From contig CANFXR010000015.1 of NCBI GenBank assembly GCA_947451035.1, positions 1-44,082 on the forward strand: 44,082 nt of DNA. The letters are read 5' to 3'. The notes beneath the pieces were generated by a model, which did no database searches, was not told the origin of the DNA, and worked only from the letters and a program-made list of their open reading frames with translations. A program made the translations under genes and the position numbers. Shown one piece after another: positions 1 through 12,051 of the stretch (positions are counted from its first letter, which is position 1; every line of letters starts with the position of its first letter). This DNA is from Burkholderiales bacterium (GTDB lineage: Bacteria; Pseudomonadota; Gammaproteobacteria; Burkholderiales; Burkholderiaceae_C).

Positions 1-63
1 CTGCGCACGGATGGCGGTGAACTCGACCTCGCTCTCGAGCACCGTGTGCCGCGGGGTGGTCAT
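1..63 (-). CDS. arfB: Peptidyl-tRNA hydrolase ArfB (alternative ribosome-rescue factor), 5' end only
   Basis: Only the first 21 codons lie in the window; the gene runs off the left edge. The visible N-terminus ends in VEFTAIRAQ, which matches the start of the ArfB/YaeJ family (ELEITAIRAQGAGGQ in the well-known members), just before the catalytic GGQ loop, which lies outside the window. ArfB hydrolyses peptidyl-tRNA on ribosomes stalled without a stop codon. The ATG at 61-63 is 13 bases after the alr stop on the same strand, so the two are probably co-transcribed. The identification rests on a short stretch; another class-I release-factor-like protein is possible. Confidence 0.68.
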   Translation of the reverse strand, partial: MTTPRHTVLESEVEFTAIRAQ

Positions 64-76
64 CGCCACGGCCCGT

Positions 77-1204
77 TCAGCCGATCGACACGGTGGGCAC
101 GCGCGCCGACAGCGCGCACATCAGCTCGTAACCCACAGTGCCGGCGGGCTGCGCCACCTCGTCGATGGGCAGTAAGGCGCGGCGCGACGAGCGGCCCCAA
201 AGGGTGGCCTCGCTGCCGATGCGCGCATCGGGCACCGGCGTGAGGTCGACCGTCAGCGTGTCCATCGACACCCGTCCGACCAGGACACAGCGCACGCCAT
301 CGATCAGCACCGGCGTGCCGTTGGGCGCCGAGCGCGGATAGCCGTCGGCGTAGCCGCACGCCACCACGCCGATGCGCATCGGCCGCTCGGCCACGAAGCG
401 GCTGCCGTAGCCCACGGTGTCGCCAGGCTGCAGTTCCTGCGTGGCGATCAACTTGCTGCGCAGCGACATCGCCGGCTGCAAGTCCCAGTCGGCAATGCCG
501 CGGGTGGGAAAGTCCGGCGATGAGCCGTACAGCGCCACGCCGGGGCGGACCCAGTCGGCGCGCGCTCCACTGTCGTGTGGCGCGTAGCGCAAGGCCGCCG
601 CGCTGTTGGACACGCAACGCTCGCCCGACAGGCCCTCGGTGGCGGCGTCGAACACCGCCATCTGGCGATCGATGCCGCGCGCAGCGCCCGGCACGCCGGC
701 GTCGGCGCGCAGATCGGCATCGGCAAAGTGCGTCATCAGCGTGATGCTTTCGACCTGCGTCAGGCCACTCAGGCGCAACCAGGCCGAGCGGTAGGCCGCC
801 GGCGTGAAGCCCAGGCGGTTCATGCCGCTGTTGAGCTTGAGGAACACCTGGTGCGGCTGCTGCGTCTTGTGCGCGGCCAGCCAGTCGATCTGCGACTCGC
901 GGTGCACCGTGTGCCACAGGTGCAGCCGCGAACACAGTTCAAGGTCGCGCGGCTCGAAGCAGCCCTCGAGCAGCAGGATCGGGCCACGCCAGCCGAGTTC
1001 GCGCACCCGCTGCGCCTCGTCGAGGTCGAGCAGCGCAAAGCCATCGGCCCCCTGCAACCCGGGGTAAGCGCGCTCGATGCCGTGGCCGTAGGCGTTGGCC
1101 TTGACCACCGCCCACAACTTCGCATCGGGCGCGTGCGCCCGGGCTCGCCGCAGGTTGTGGGCCAGTGCGTCGGTGTGGATCAGGGCTTCGATGGGGCGCG
1201 GCAT
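77..1204 (-). CDS. alr: Alanine racemase
   Basis: PLP-dependent racemase that interconverts L- and D-alanine to supply D-Ala for peptidoglycan, in the cytoplasm. From the chosen ATG at 1204 the protein is 375 residues, the normal family length. The PLP lysine is in [12 protein letters not shown] (K35) and the catalytic tyrosine is in TVGYGSRF (about Y266); the C-terminal beta domain follows. The open frame extends upstream to 1387, but that extra part is unlike the family and runs into the divergent lplT. An ATG at 1228 is the other reasonable start; neither has a strong ribosome-binding site. The next gene downstream on the same strand is the ArfB-like gene. Confidence 0.95.
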   Translation of the reverse strand: MPRPIEALIHTDALAHNLRRARAHAPDAKLWAVVKANAYGHGIERAYPGLQGADGFALLDLDEAQRVRELGWRGPILLLEGCFEPRDLELCSRLHLWHTVHRESQIDWLAAHKTQQPHQVFLKLNSGMNRLGFTPAAYRSAWLRLSGLTQVESITLMTHFADADLRADAGVPGAARGIDRQMAVFDAATEGLSGERCVSNSAAALRYAPHDSGARADWVRPGVALYGSSPDFPTRGIADWDLQPAMSLRSKLIATQELQPGDTVGYGSRFVAERPMRIGVVACGYADGYPRSAPNGTPVLIDGVRCVLVGRVSMDTLTVDLTPVPDARIGSEATLWGRSSRRALLPIDEVAQPAGTVGYELMCALSARVPTVSIG

Positions 1205-1428
1205 GGGTGGGGGTTCGCTGACAGGCATGGTGGCCCAAATGGGTCGCCAATCGAAGCACAAAAAATCATTTTGCCGCAGGCCTTCTTCGGCGCCGGCCAA
1301 AAGCACCGGCAAAGCGGCCTGTGGTGCGCCGTACCCCCGATACCCGCGTGCTATAACCCGCGCCGCAGGGAGACCCGTTGGCTCCACGGCTGGGTCATGT
1401 CGACCCGACAGCCGTGCCCCACGCGCGA

Positions 1429-2706
1429 ATGAAAAAAGGTTTCTACACGATCATGGCCGCGCAGTTTTTCAGCTCGCTGGCTGATAACGCGCTGTTCGTG
1501 GCGGCCGTCGAGTTGCTCAAGGCGTCGGGGCAGCCCGAGTGGCAACGCGCCGCCCTGGTGCCGATGTTCGCGCTGTTCTACGTGGTACTGGCGCCGTTCG
1601 TCGGGGCCATCGCCGACGCGAGGCCCAAGGGCCAGGTGATGTTTTTCTCCAACCTCATCAAGGTGGCCGGCTGCCTGCTGCTGCTGTTTGGCAGCCACCC
1701 GCTGATGTCCTACGCGATCGTCGGCCTGGGTGCGGCCGCCTACTCACCGGCCAAGTACGGCATCCTGACCGAACTGCTGCCCAACTCGCAACTGGTGCAG
1801 GCCAACGGCTGGATCGAGGGGCTGACCATCCTGTCGATCATCCTGGGCGTGCTGCTCGGCGGGCAACTGGTCGGTCCGGTGGTGTCGTCACACCTGCTGG
1901 CGCTGGACCTGCCCGTGCTCGATCTCGGCATCGACACACCGGCCGAGGCAGCGATTGCCGCCATGGTGCTGCTGTACGCGCTGGCCGCCGCGTTCAATCT
2001 GCGCATCCCGCGCACCGAGGCGCCGCTGCAACCCATCGCGCACAGCATGATCGGGCTGGTGGCCGACTTTCATCGCTGTAACCGACGGCTGTGGTCCGAC
2101 AAGCTGGGTCAGATCTCGCTGGCGACCACCACGCTGTTCTGGGGCGTGTCGGGCAACTTGCGCTACATCGTGCTGGCCTGGGCCGCCGTGGCCCTGAGCT
2201 ATGACACGACGCAGGCCTCGGCACTGGTGGGCGTGGTGGCGATCGGCACGGCTGCCGGTGCGGTGGCGGCCTCGATGCGCATGCGGCTCGATCAGGCCAC
2301 GAAGGTGATTCCGCTGGGCATTGCCATGGGAGCGCTCGTGATCGGCGTGACCGTCACCACCCACGTGTGGGTGTCAGCGCCGCTGCTGATCCTGCTGGGC
2401 GGGCTGGGCGGCTTCATGGTCGTGCCGATGAACGCCTTGCTGCAGCACCGCGGGCACAACCTGATGGGCTCGGGCCGCTCGATCGCGGTGCAGAACTTCA
2501 ACGAACAAGCCGCCATCCTCGGGCTCGGTGCGGTGTATGCCGGCATGACCAAACTGGGTTTGTCGGCCTTCGCGGCCATGGCCATCTTCGGTGCGCTGGT
2601 GGCCGGCATGATGTGGCTGATCCGCCGCTGGCACCAGACCAACTGCGTGCGGCACCGGGTCGAGGTGGATCACCTGCTGGCGCTGGCGCGCAGCGACCCG
2701 CACTGA
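1429..2706 (+). CDS. lplT: Lysophospholipid transporter LplT (MFS)
   Basis: Inner-membrane major-facilitator protein of 425 residues with about twelve hydrophobic helices. The N-terminus [20 protein letters not shown] and the later segment [18 protein letters not shown] are typical of LplT, which flips lysophospholipids (especially lyso-PE) inward for re-acylation. The usual neighbour Aas acyltransferase is not present here; instead alr is divergent, an arrangement I recall as common in Burkholderiales. I chose ATG 1429 because it begins the family-typical MKKGFY; the upstream part of the frame (from 1378) is not conserved-looking. The stop overlaps the probable start region of the next transporter gene. 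Confidence 0.92.
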   Translation: MKKGFYTIMAAQFFSSLADNALFVAAVELLKASGQPEWQRAALVPMFALFYVVLAPFVGAIADARPKGQVMFFSNLIKVAGCLLLLFGSHPLMSYAIVGLGAAAYSPAKYGILTELLPNSQLVQANGWIEGLTILSIILGVLLGGQLVGPVVSSHLLALDLPVLDLGIDTPAEAAIAAMVLLYALAAAFNLRIPRTEAPLQPIAHSMIGLVADFHRCNRRLWSDKLGQISLATTTLFWGVSGNLRYIVLAWAAVALSYDTTQASALVGVVAIGTAAGAVAASMRMRLDQATKVIPLGIAMGALVIGVTVTTHVWVSAPLLILLGGLGGFMVVPMNALLQHRGHNLMGSGRSIAVQNFNEQAAILGLGAVYAGMTKLGLSAFAAMAIFGALVAGMMWLIRRWHQTNCVRHRVEVDHLLALARSDPH

Positions 2707-2711
2707 AACCC

Positions 2712-3617
2712 TTGCGGCCCATCGCCCCAGGCTGGGCCGCGCTGGCGCTGGTGTTCAACGGCCTGGTGTGGGGTCTGTCGTGGTGGCCGTTTCGGCAGCT
2801 TCAATCACAAGGCCTGCACCCGCTGTGGGCCACCGTGCTGATCTACGCGCCCGCGGTGGCGTTGATCGTGGTCTTTCGCCCTGACTCGCTGCGCCAGTTG
2901 ATGCGCCACCGGACGCTGTGGGTGCTGGCGCTGGCCGCTGGCGTCACCAATGCGGCCTTCAACTGGGCCTGCGTGATCGGCGACGTGGTGCGGGTGGTGC
3001 TGCTGTTTTATCTGATGCCACTGTGGTCGGCGCTGCTGGCGCGCTGGTTGCTCAAGGAACCCATGAGCCGGGCCGCCGTGGCACGCGTGGCGCTGGCGCT
3101 GGCCGGTGCGGCCATCGTGCTGCAACCCGAGGGCAACGTCGGCTGGAGCGCGCTGCCTTTGCCGAATTCGCTCGCCGAATGGCTGGGCGTGCTGGGTGGC
3201 ATCGGCCTGGCGCTCAACAACGTGCTGCTCAAGCACCAGGCGCGGCGCTCCCAGGAAAGCCGCGTGCTGGCGATGTTTGTTGGCGGGGCTGTGGTGTCGG
3301 CGCTGGTGGGTGCGCTGCTGAGTGCGCAAGGCCAGGTGCCGTGGCCCATGGCGGGTGGCGTGGCTGCGGTGCCCGTGTGGGTGTGGTCGCTGGTGCTCGT
3401 GATGGTGGCGCTCTTCTTGTGCACCAACATCGCGCTGCAGATCGGCGCCACCCACCTGCCGGCCCAGGTGACCTCGGTGCTGATGCTCAGCGAAGTGCTT
3501 TTTGCCGCCATCTCGTCGACCTGGATGGGCGCGGGGCGCATCACCGTGCCCTTGCTGGTCGGCGGCGGACTGATCGTGCTGACGGCCGTTTGGGCGGCGC
3601 GCGAGCGGCCGCTTTGA
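2712..3617 (+). CDS. EamA/DMT-family transporter
   Basis: About 301 residues with ten hydrophobic helices in two similar halves, the EamA (drug/metabolite transporter) pattern. The first half starts WAALALVFNGLVWGLSWWP, and the second ends in the typical GGGLIVLTAVWAA. Substrate unknown; family members export amino acids, metabolites or drugs. There is no ATG near the expected N-terminus. Candidate starts are CTG 2703, TTG 2712 and GTG 2751; I use TTG 2712, with low confidence in the exact codon. The gene begins at or just after the lplT stop (TGA 2704-2706), which suggests translational coupling. Confidence 0.85.
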   Translation: MRPIAPGWAALALVFNGLVWGLSWWPFRQLQSQGLHPLWATVLIYAPAVALIVVFRPDSLRQLMRHRTLWVLALAAGVTNAAFNWACVIGDVVRVVLLFYLMPLWSALLARWLLKEPMSRAAVARVALALAGAAIVLQPEGNVGWSALPLPNSLAEWLGVLGGIGLALNNVLLKHQARRSQESRVLAMFVGGAVVSALVGALLSAQGQVPWPMAGGVAAVPVWVWSLVLVMVALFLCTNIALQIGATHLPAQVTSVLMLSEVLFAAISSTWMGAGRITVPLLVGGGLIVLTAVWAARERPL

Positions 3618-3743
3618 ATACCCCCGCGGGGCGACGCGACTTCAGCCCGCGCCGGGGACTGCCCGAGCGGCCCGGCGATACGATCGAGACGTGCTTCGCG
3701 GCTCTTGCGTGGCGCCGTTTCACCTCGACCCCAAGGAGTCCCC

Positions 3744-4241
3744 ATGAACACCACCGCCACCAGCGCCTACGACTTTGAGGCCAACGCGATCGACGGCTCT
3801 GCTTTTCCGCTCACGGCGCAACGTGGCTGCGTGCTGCTGATCGTCAACACCGCCAGCGCGTGCGGCTTCACGCCGCAGTTCGCCGGGCTCGAGGAGTTGT
3901 GGCAAACCTACGGCGAACGCGGCCTGACGGTGATCGGCTTTCCGTGCAACCAGTTCGGCGCGCAAGACCCCGGCAGCGACATCGAGATCGGCACTTTTTG
4001 CCGCAGCAAGTACCACGTCAGCTTCCCGATGATGAGCAAGATCGAGGTCAATGGCGCCGACGCCCACCCGCTGTGGAAATGGCTCAAGACCAGCGCGCCG
4101 GGCATCCTGGGCACCGAGGGCATCAAGTGGAACTTCACCAAGTTTCTGATCGGCCGCAACGGCCAGACCCTCAAGCGCTACGCCCCCAACGACACCCCGG
4201 CCTCTTTGAAGGCCGACATTGAAGCGGCCCTGTCCGCCTGA
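3744..4241 (+). CDS. Glutathione peroxidase (cysteine type)
   Basis: 165-residue thioredoxin-fold peroxidase (GPx/BtuE family) that reduces hydroperoxides. The catalytic cysteine is C40 in TASACGFT (cysteine, not selenocysteine). The FPCNQFGAQDPG motif carries the conserved Gln/Asn region, and the WNFTKFLI motif carries the conserved Trp-Asn pair. Start ATG 3744 is supported by AAGGAG at 3733-3738. The electron donor may be thioredoxin rather than glutathione, as for many bacterial members. The stop is three bases before the start of the aminotransferase gene, so the two are likely one operon. Confidence 0.93.
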   Translation: MNTTATSAYDFEANAIDGSAFPLTAQRGCVLLIVNTASACGFTPQFAGLEELWQTYGERGLTVIGFPCNQFGAQDPGSDIEIGTFCRSKYHVSFPMMSKIEVNGADAHPLWKWLKTSAPGILGTEGIKWNFTKFLIGRNGQTLKRYAPNDTPASLKADIEAALSA

Positions 4242-4244
4242 CCC

Positions 4245-5441
4245 ATGTTTGAACACATCGACGCCTATGCCGGCGACCCCATCCTGACGCTGAACGAAGC
4301 CTTCGGCCGCGATGCGCGCTCGCACAAGATCAACCTGTCGATCGGCATCTACTTCGATGACGCCGGGCGCCTGCCGGTGATGGCCGCGGTGCGCGAGGCC
4401 GAGGCCGCCATGCTGCAAGGCATCGGCGCGCGGCCCTACCAGCCGATGGAAGGCGCGGCCAACTACCGGCTGGCCGTGCAGCACCTGCTGTTCGGGCCGA
4501 CACACGAGGCGGTGACCAGCGCTCGCATCGCCACCGTGCAGACGATAGGCGGCTCGGGCGGGCTGAAGGTGGGCGGCGACTTTCTCAAGCGCTACTTCCC
4601 GCAGTCGCAGGTGTGGGTGAGCGATCCGACCTGGGACAACCACCGTGCCATGTTCGAAGGCGCCGGTTTTCAGGTCAACACCTACCCGTACTACGACAGC
4701 GCCACCGGCGGGCTGAAGTTCGCCGAGATGCTGGCCGCCTTCAAGGCGCTGAGCGCGCACAGCATCGTGCTGCTGCACGCGTGCTGCCACAACCCGACCG
4801 GCGTCGACCTGAGCGCGGCGCAATGGGCCGAGCTGATCCCGGTGATCCGCGAGCGCCAGCTGCTGCCCTACGTCGACATCGCCTACCAGGGCTTTGGCGA
4901 CGGCATCGAGGAAGACGCCCACGCCATCCGCGCGCTGGCCGATGCCGGCATCACGTTCTTTTGCGCCAGTTCGTTCTCCAAGAGCTTCTCGCTGTACGGC
5001 GAACGCTGCGGTGCGCTCAGCGTGGTGTGCCCCGATGCCGCTCAGGCCGAGCTGGTGCTCGGCCAGCTGCGCGCCACGGTGCGCAAGAACTACAGCAGCC
5101 CGCCCACCCACGGCGGCCAGATCGTCGCGCGCGTGCTGCAAACACCCGAGCTGCGAGCGCAATGGGCCGCCGAGCTCGACACCATGCGAGCGCGCATCCT
5201 GGCCATGCGCCAGCGCCTGCACGCGGTGCTCAGCGCCAAACTGCCGGGTCGCAACTTCGACTGCTTCATCAATCAGCGCGGCATGTTCAGCTACACGGGT
5301 CTCACCGCCGAGCAAGTCGACCGCCTGCGCGAAGAGCACGCGGTGTACCTCGTGCGATCGGGCCGCATGTGCGTGGCCGGACTGAACTCATCGAACGTCG
5401 AGGCCACGGCGGTGGCGATGGCGGCGGTGCTGGGGGGTTAG
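4245..5441 (+). CDS. tyrB: Aromatic-amino-acid / aspartate aminotransferase (class I)
   Basis: 398-residue PLP enzyme of aminotransferase class Ia, the AspC/TyrB subgroup. The N-terminus (FEHIDAYAGDPILTLNEAF) is typical, CHNPTGVDL is the conserved active-site Asn-Pro segment, and the PLP lysine is K246 in SSFSKSFSLYGERCG. It transfers amino groups between aromatic amino acids or aspartate and 2-oxoglutarate. Sequence alone does not separate tyrB from aspC securely; the symbol reflects the usual naming in this order. It starts three bases after the peroxidase stop. The two functions are not obviously related. Confidence 0.9.
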   Translation: MFEHIDAYAGDPILTLNEAFGRDARSHKINLSIGIYFDDAGRLPVMAAVREAEAAMLQGIGARPYQPMEGAANYRLAVQHLLFGPTHEAVTSARIATVQTIGGSGGLKVGGDFLKRYFPQSQVWVSDPTWDNHRAMFEGAGFQVNTYPYYDSATGGLKFAEMLAAFKALSAHSIVLLHACCHNPTGVDLSAAQWAELIPVIRERQLLPYVDIAYQGFGDGIEEDAHAIRALADAGITFFCASSFSKSFSLYGERCGALSVVCPDAAQAELVLGQLRATVRKNYSSPPTHGGQIVARVLQTPELRAQWAAELDTMRARILAMRQRLHAVLSAKLPGRNFDCFINQRGMFSYTGLTAEQVDRLREEHAVYLVRSGRMCVAGLNSSNVEATAVAMAAVLGG

Positions 5442-5468
5442 CGCACCGACGCCCAAGGCAGCGTCTGG

Positions 5469-7559
5469 CTAAGCCTTGCTGCCCGCCACCGCGGACTGCG
5501 CCGCCCGCTCGGCTGCAGCGGCTCGCAGCGCCTTGAGCTTTTCCATCGGGTCCACCTTGGCTTGCACCTCGTGCAGCTTCATTTCCTTGATGAAGCGGCT
5601 GGGCACGCCCTGGATGGTGTCGCGGCCTTTCTTGCGGCGGCGCAGTGTGCTGACCAGCAAGGTGGTGCGCGCGCGGGTGATGCCCACGTACATCAGGCGG
5701 CGTTCTTCTTCCAGCCGCTCGGGCGTCATGTCTTCGTCGTCCGAGCGAAACGGCAGCAGGCCTTCGTTGACGCCGGCCAGCGTCACGTGCGGCCACTCCA
5801 GGCCCTTGGCGGCGTGCAGCGTGCTCAGCGTGATCACGTTCTGATCGTCGCCGCGCTCGGCCAGACTGATGATCACCGAGATGGTCTGCGCCACATCGAG
5901 CACGCTTTTCTTCTCGGTCTCGACCGTCATCCCGCCGTCGTTTTCGATCTCGCCGCCACAGCGTTTGGCGATCCAGTCGACGAAGTCGAGCACGTTGCTC
6001 CAGCGTGCGGCAGCGAGCTTTTCGCTGTCTTCGCCGTCGTGCAGGTGCTGCTCGTAGCCGATGTCCTTGAGCCAGCCCATGAGCAGCGCTTTGGCATCTT
6101 CGGACCCGGTGGTGTGGCGCGCGCGGTATTCGAGGTCGTTCACGTAGCGGCCGAATTCGTGCAGCGATCCGATGGCGCGCGCCGGCACGGCGGTGCCCAG
6201 CGATTCGGCAAACAGCGCCTCGTACAGGCTGGTCTTCCAGCGGCCGGCGAATTCGCCCAGGCTCGACAGCGTTTGCGTGCCGATGCCGCGCTTGGGCGTG
6301 CTCACCGCGCGCAGGAAGGCCGGGTCGTCATCGTTGTTGACCAGCAGGCGCAGCCAGGCGCACAGGTCGCGGATCTCGGCGCGGTCGAAAAAGCTCTGGC
6401 CGCCTGAGACCTTGTAGGGCAGGTTCGCGCGGCGCAGCGCCTTTTCGAACACGCGGGCCTGGTGATTGGCGCGGTAGAGGATGGCGAAGTCCTTGAACTC
6501 GACGCCGCCGCCACCGGCCACGCTGCCACCCGCACCGCGCAGGGCCTGGATGCTGGCCACGGCGCGCTCGGCTTCGTGTTCTTCGCCGTCGCACTCGACC
6601 ACGCGCACCGGCTCGCCGTCGCCCAGATCGCTCCACAGCTTTTTCTCGAACAGCTTGGGGTTGTGGGCGATCACGCCATTGGCCGCGCGCAGGATGTTGC
6701 CGGTGGAGCGGTAGTTCTGCTCCAGCGCGATCACCTTCAGCCGCGGGTATTCGACCGACAGGCGCTTGAGGTTCTCGATGGTGGCGCCGCGCCAGCCGTA
6801 GATGCTCTGGTCGTCGTCGCCCACCGCGGTGAACAGGCCGCGACGGCGCTCGTCGGGGTGGTCGACCAGCGACTTCAGCAGCTCGTACTGGATGGTGTTG
6901 GTGTCTTGCACCTCGTCGACCAGCACGTAGCGCAAGGTCTCCTGCCATTTGGCGCGCACTTCGTCGTCCTGGCGCAGCAGCTTGTGCGGCAGCGAGATGA
7001 GGTCGTCGAAATCGACCGCCTGATAGGCCGCAAGCTTTTCCTCGTAGCGCTTCATGACGCGCGCGGCCACGCGCTCGTCGTCGTTGGCGGCCACGGCTTC
7101 GGCCTGCTCGCTGTTGAGCCCCTGGTTCTTCCAGCCGCTGATCGCCCACTGCCAGCGCCGCGCCAGCGCGTTGTCGCTGCTCGCACCCGCCTCCTTGAGC
7201 AAGCCCAGCACGTCGTCGCTGTCGAAGATGCTGAACTTCTCCTTCAGGCCGAGCCGGGTGCCGTCGGCGCGCAGCATGCGCACGCCCAGCGAGTGAAAGG
7301 TGCTGACCACCAGGTGCTTGGCCGCACGCGCGCCGACCAGTTCCTTGGCGCGCTCGCGCATTTCCTGCGCGGCCTTGTTGGTGAAGGTGATGGCGGCGAT
7401 CTGCCCCGGCGCGTAGCCCGCCTCGAGCAGCCGCGCGATCTTGTGCGTGATGACCCGCGTCTTGCCCGAGCCGGCACCGGCCAGCACCAGACAAGGCCCG
7501 CCCAGGTAGTGCACCGCCTCGAGCTGCGCGGGGTTGAGCGATGCCGGCACCGAGCTCAT
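5469..7559 (-). CDS. rep: ATP-dependent DNA helicase Rep (UvrD/PcrA superfamily 1A)
   Basis: 696-residue 3'-5' SF1A helicase. Walker A GAGSGKTR is at residues 28-35, the Q-motif region is LNPAQLEAVHYLGGPC, motif II DEVQDTN is near 215, motif III is GDDDQSIYGWRGA, motif IV QNYRSTGNI, motif V TLHAAKGLEWPHV and motif VI MYVGITRAR. The start of the protein and the length (E. coli Rep is 673) resemble Rep more than UvrD. Rep removes protein roadblocks and aids replication restart, which fits loosely with priA elsewhere in the window. It is separated by 39 bases from sppA upstream on the same strand. The C-terminus is Ala/Lys-rich. Confidence 0.92.
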   Translation of the reverse strand: MSSVPASLNPAQLEAVHYLGGPCLVLAGAGSGKTRVITHKIARLLEAGYAPGQIAAITFTNKAAQEMRERAKELVGARAAKHLVVSTFHSLGVRMLRADGTRLGLKEKFSIFDSDDVLGLLKEAGASSDNALARRWQWAISGWKNQGLNSEQAEAVAANDDERVAARVMKRYEEKLAAYQAVDFDDLISLPHKLLRQDDEVRAKWQETLRYVLVDEVQDTNTIQYELLKSLVDHPDERRRGLFTAVGDDDQSIYGWRGATIENLKRLSVEYPRLKVIALEQNYRSTGNILRAANGVIAHNPKLFEKKLWSDLGDGEPVRVVECDGEEHEAERAVASIQALRGAGGSVAGGGGVEFKDFAILYRANHQARVFEKALRRANLPYKVSGGQSFFDRAEIRDLCAWLRLLVNNDDDPAFLRAVSTPKRGIGTQTLSSLGEFAGRWKTSLYEALFAESLGTAVPARAIGSLHEFGRYVNDLEYRARHTTGSEDAKALLMGWLKDIGYEQHLHDGEDSEKLAAARWSNVLDFVDWIAKRCGGEIENDGGMTVETEKKSVLDVAQTISVIISLAERGDDQNVITLSTLHAAKGLEWPHVTLAGVNEGLLPFRSDDEDMTPERLEEERRLMYVGITRARTTLLVSTLRRRKKGRDTIQGVPSRFIKEMKLHEVQAKVDPMEKLKALRAAAAERAAQSAVAGSKA

Positions 7560-7598
7560 GCGCTGAGCCTCAGGACCACAGGATGCCCCGCGCCACCA

Positions 7599-9485
7599 TC
7601 AAGGCGCATCGCACAGGCAATGCGTGACGGCCGCGAACGGCTTGCGGCCATCGGCCAGATCGGCCAGCCAGCCCAGATCGTGACGCACCGGACCGGTCAG
7701 GCTGTCGGGCAGGCCCGCCGACACCAGCCGCAAGTCAAAGTGGGTGGCCAGCGCGCGCGCCGCTGCACCGCCGAAGGCCTCGAGCAGTTGCTCGACACGC
7801 CCGGGCTCGCGGTCGATGTAGGCCACGCGGTAGCCGCGCGCAGCACCTGCGTCGGCCTCGCTCACCAGCTTGGCACGCAACGCGGCTGAGGTGATGGCGG
7901 CGTCGAGGCTGCCGATGCCATCGATCAGCCCCCGCTCCAGCGCTTGCGCACCGGTCCACACGCGGCCCTGCGCCACCTCGTCGATACGCTGCGGCGTGCT
8001 CTTGCGCGCCTGCGCGACCTTGCCGATGAAGTCGGCGTAGATGTGGTCCACGCTGGTCTGCACCATGCCGAGGAAGCGCGGATCAGGCTCGCGGCGCGGA
8101 TCACTCGCAGCCCCCAGCCAGGTGGTGGTCACCCCCTCGGCATGCACACCGAGCTTGCCGATGGCCTCGTGCGCGTGCGGCAGCAGCGCAAACACGCCGA
8201 TCGAGCCGGTGATGGTGCCCGCATCGGCCATCACCTCGTCGGACGCGGTCGAAATCCAGTAGCCGCCCGAAGCTGCCACATCGCCCATCGACACGACCAC
8301 CGGCTTGCCCGCCGCGCGAGTGAGCTCGAGCTCGCGACGCACGAGTTCGGATCCGAACACGCTGCCACCGGGCGAATTGACGCGCAGCACCAGCGCCTTG
8401 ATCGCGTCGTCTTCGCGTGCCTGACGCACCAGCGCGGCAGTCGACAGCCCGCCCACCGCACCACCCGGCGCCTTGCCGTCGACGATCTCGCCTTCGGCCA
8501 CCACCACCGCCACGGCGTCGCCAGCGGGCTTGACCACGGGGGTGATGAGCGTCAGGTAGTTGTCGAACGAAACCTGGCGAAACGTCTGTGCCTGCGCGTC
8601 GCGCGCACCACGCTCGATCAGCAGGGCGCGCAACTCGTCGCGGGTCTTGAGCGCATCGACCTGATGGGCGTCGAGCGCCAGGCGCGCGCCGTCACCGCCC
8701 GCGGCCGTCAGGCGTTCGGGCAAGGCGTCGATCAGCGCTTGCGTGCTGCCCGGCGGCAACTTGCGTGCGTGCTCGATGCCCTCGGTGTAGGTCGCCCACA
8801 AGGCGCTGTAGAGCGCGGTGTCGGCCCGGGTGGCGGCCTCGGACGGGCCGTTGGCGATGAACGGCTCGGCCGCGCTCTTGAAGGTGCCCACGCGCACCAG
8901 GCTGACACCGACACCGAGCTTGTCGAGCGCGTCACGGTAGTAGTTGCGCAGGTGGCCGTAGCCATCCAGATAGACCGCACCCAGCGGGTGCATCAGCACC
9001 TCGCTGGCGTGCGCGGCGAGGTAGTACTGCTTCTGGTTGTAGCCCGAGCCCCAGGCCACGACCGGCTTGCCGCTGGCCTTGAAGCGCTCGATCGCATCGG
9101 CGACCTCGCGCAGGCTGGCCAGGCCGGCGCCCTGGAAGTCGTCGAGCATCAGCACCACGCGGGTGATCTGCGGGTCGGTGGCCGCCGACTCCAGCACCGC
9201 CAGCACATCGCGCAGCCGGGTGATGTGCATCGACTCGCCGCCCAGCCGCGCGATCGCGTTGTCGCGCACGCTGCCGGGCATTTCCTCAACCAGCGGGCCT
9301 TCGAGCCCGAGCACCAGCGCTGTGTTGTCTTGCAGCGTGGGCGTCTCGCGCTTGGCCATGGCGAACAGCACCACGGCCACGAGCAACAGGAACAGCAGGT
9401 TCAGCAGCGTGCGGCGGGCGACGTCGATGAGCCACCACAGGCCGGCGAAGGCGCGACGAAGCAGGTTGAAGGGACGCAAGGACAT
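7599..9485 (-). CDS. sppA: Signal peptide peptidase SppA, 67K type
   Basis: 628-residue membrane serine protease of the long (tandem ClpP-fold) SppA type, which degrades cleaved signal peptides in the inner membrane. One N-terminal membrane helix lies at about residues 27-43. The catalytic lysine is K203 in VGTFKSAAEPF and the nucleophile is S406 in GDVAASGGYW, the Lys/Ser dyad arrangement of E. coli SppA (K209/S409). The ATG at 9485 gives the usual length. It lies upstream of rep on the same strand and divergent from katG across a 230-base gap. Confidence 0.94.
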   Translation of the reverse strand: MSLRPFNLLRRAFAGLWWLIDVARRTLLNLLFLLLVAVVLFAMAKRETPTLQDNTALVLGLEGPLVEEMPGSVRDNAIARLGGESMHITRLRDVLAVLESAATDPQITRVVLMLDDFQGAGLASLREVADAIERFKASGKPVVAWGSGYNQKQYYLAAHASEVLMHPLGAVYLDGYGHLRNYYRDALDKLGVGVSLVRVGTFKSAAEPFIANGPSEAATRADTALYSALWATYTEGIEHARKLPPGSTQALIDALPERLTAAGGDGARLALDAHQVDALKTRDELRALLIERGARDAQAQTFRQVSFDNYLTLITPVVKPAGDAVAVVVAEGEIVDGKAPGGAVGGLSTAALVRQAREDDAIKALVLRVNSPGGSVFGSELVRRELELTRAAGKPVVVSMGDVAASGGYWISTASDEVMADAGTITGSIGVFALLPHAHEAIGKLGVHAEGVTTTWLGAASDPRREPDPRFLGMVQTSVDHIYADFIGKVAQARKSTPQRIDEVAQGRVWTGAQALERGLIDGIGSLDAAITSAALRAKLVSEADAGAARGYRVAYIDREPGRVEQLLEAFGGAAARALATHFDLRLVSAGLPDSLTGPVRHDLGWLADLADGRKPFAAVTHCLCDAP

Positions 9486-9587
9486 GAAAACTCCACTTTG
9501 AGGGTCGGCCGCGATCGACTGTAAGCGCCAGTTGCCACCGGCACTGGGGTTTCCCCCCGAGGCCGCGGGGCGTCAAAACCGATTGGC

Positions 9588-11911
<2,324 letters not shown>

Positions 11912-11916
11912 CCGGT

Positions 11917-11942
11917 GCGATCTCGCCAGCAGGCGAGATCGC
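11917..11942 (+). terminator. Hairpin 5 bases after the katG stop
   Basis: Perfect 11-base-pair stem (GCGATCTCGCC / GGCGAGATCGC) with a 4-base AGCA loop. It has no T-run, so alone it is not a classical intrinsic terminator. It sits immediately before the second hairpin and may help termination or protect the katG mRNA 3' end. Confidence 0.6.
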
Positions 11943-11949
11943 AGTTCAA

Positions 11950-11976
11950 GGGCGGCAGCGATGCCGCCCTTTTTTT
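11950..11976 (+). terminator. Rho-independent terminator of katG
   Basis: Perfect 8-base-pair GC-rich stem GGGCGGCA / TGCCGCCC with loop GCGA, followed directly by seven T (11970-11976). A textbook intrinsic terminator, 38 bases after the katG stop, separating katG from the rubredoxin genes. Confidence 0.92.
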
Positions 11977-12051
11977 CATGTGCCATGGGTTGGCAAGCGA
12001 AAATCCGCAACTGTTCCCGTTTTTTCACCCAACCCCGCGAGACCCTGATCC

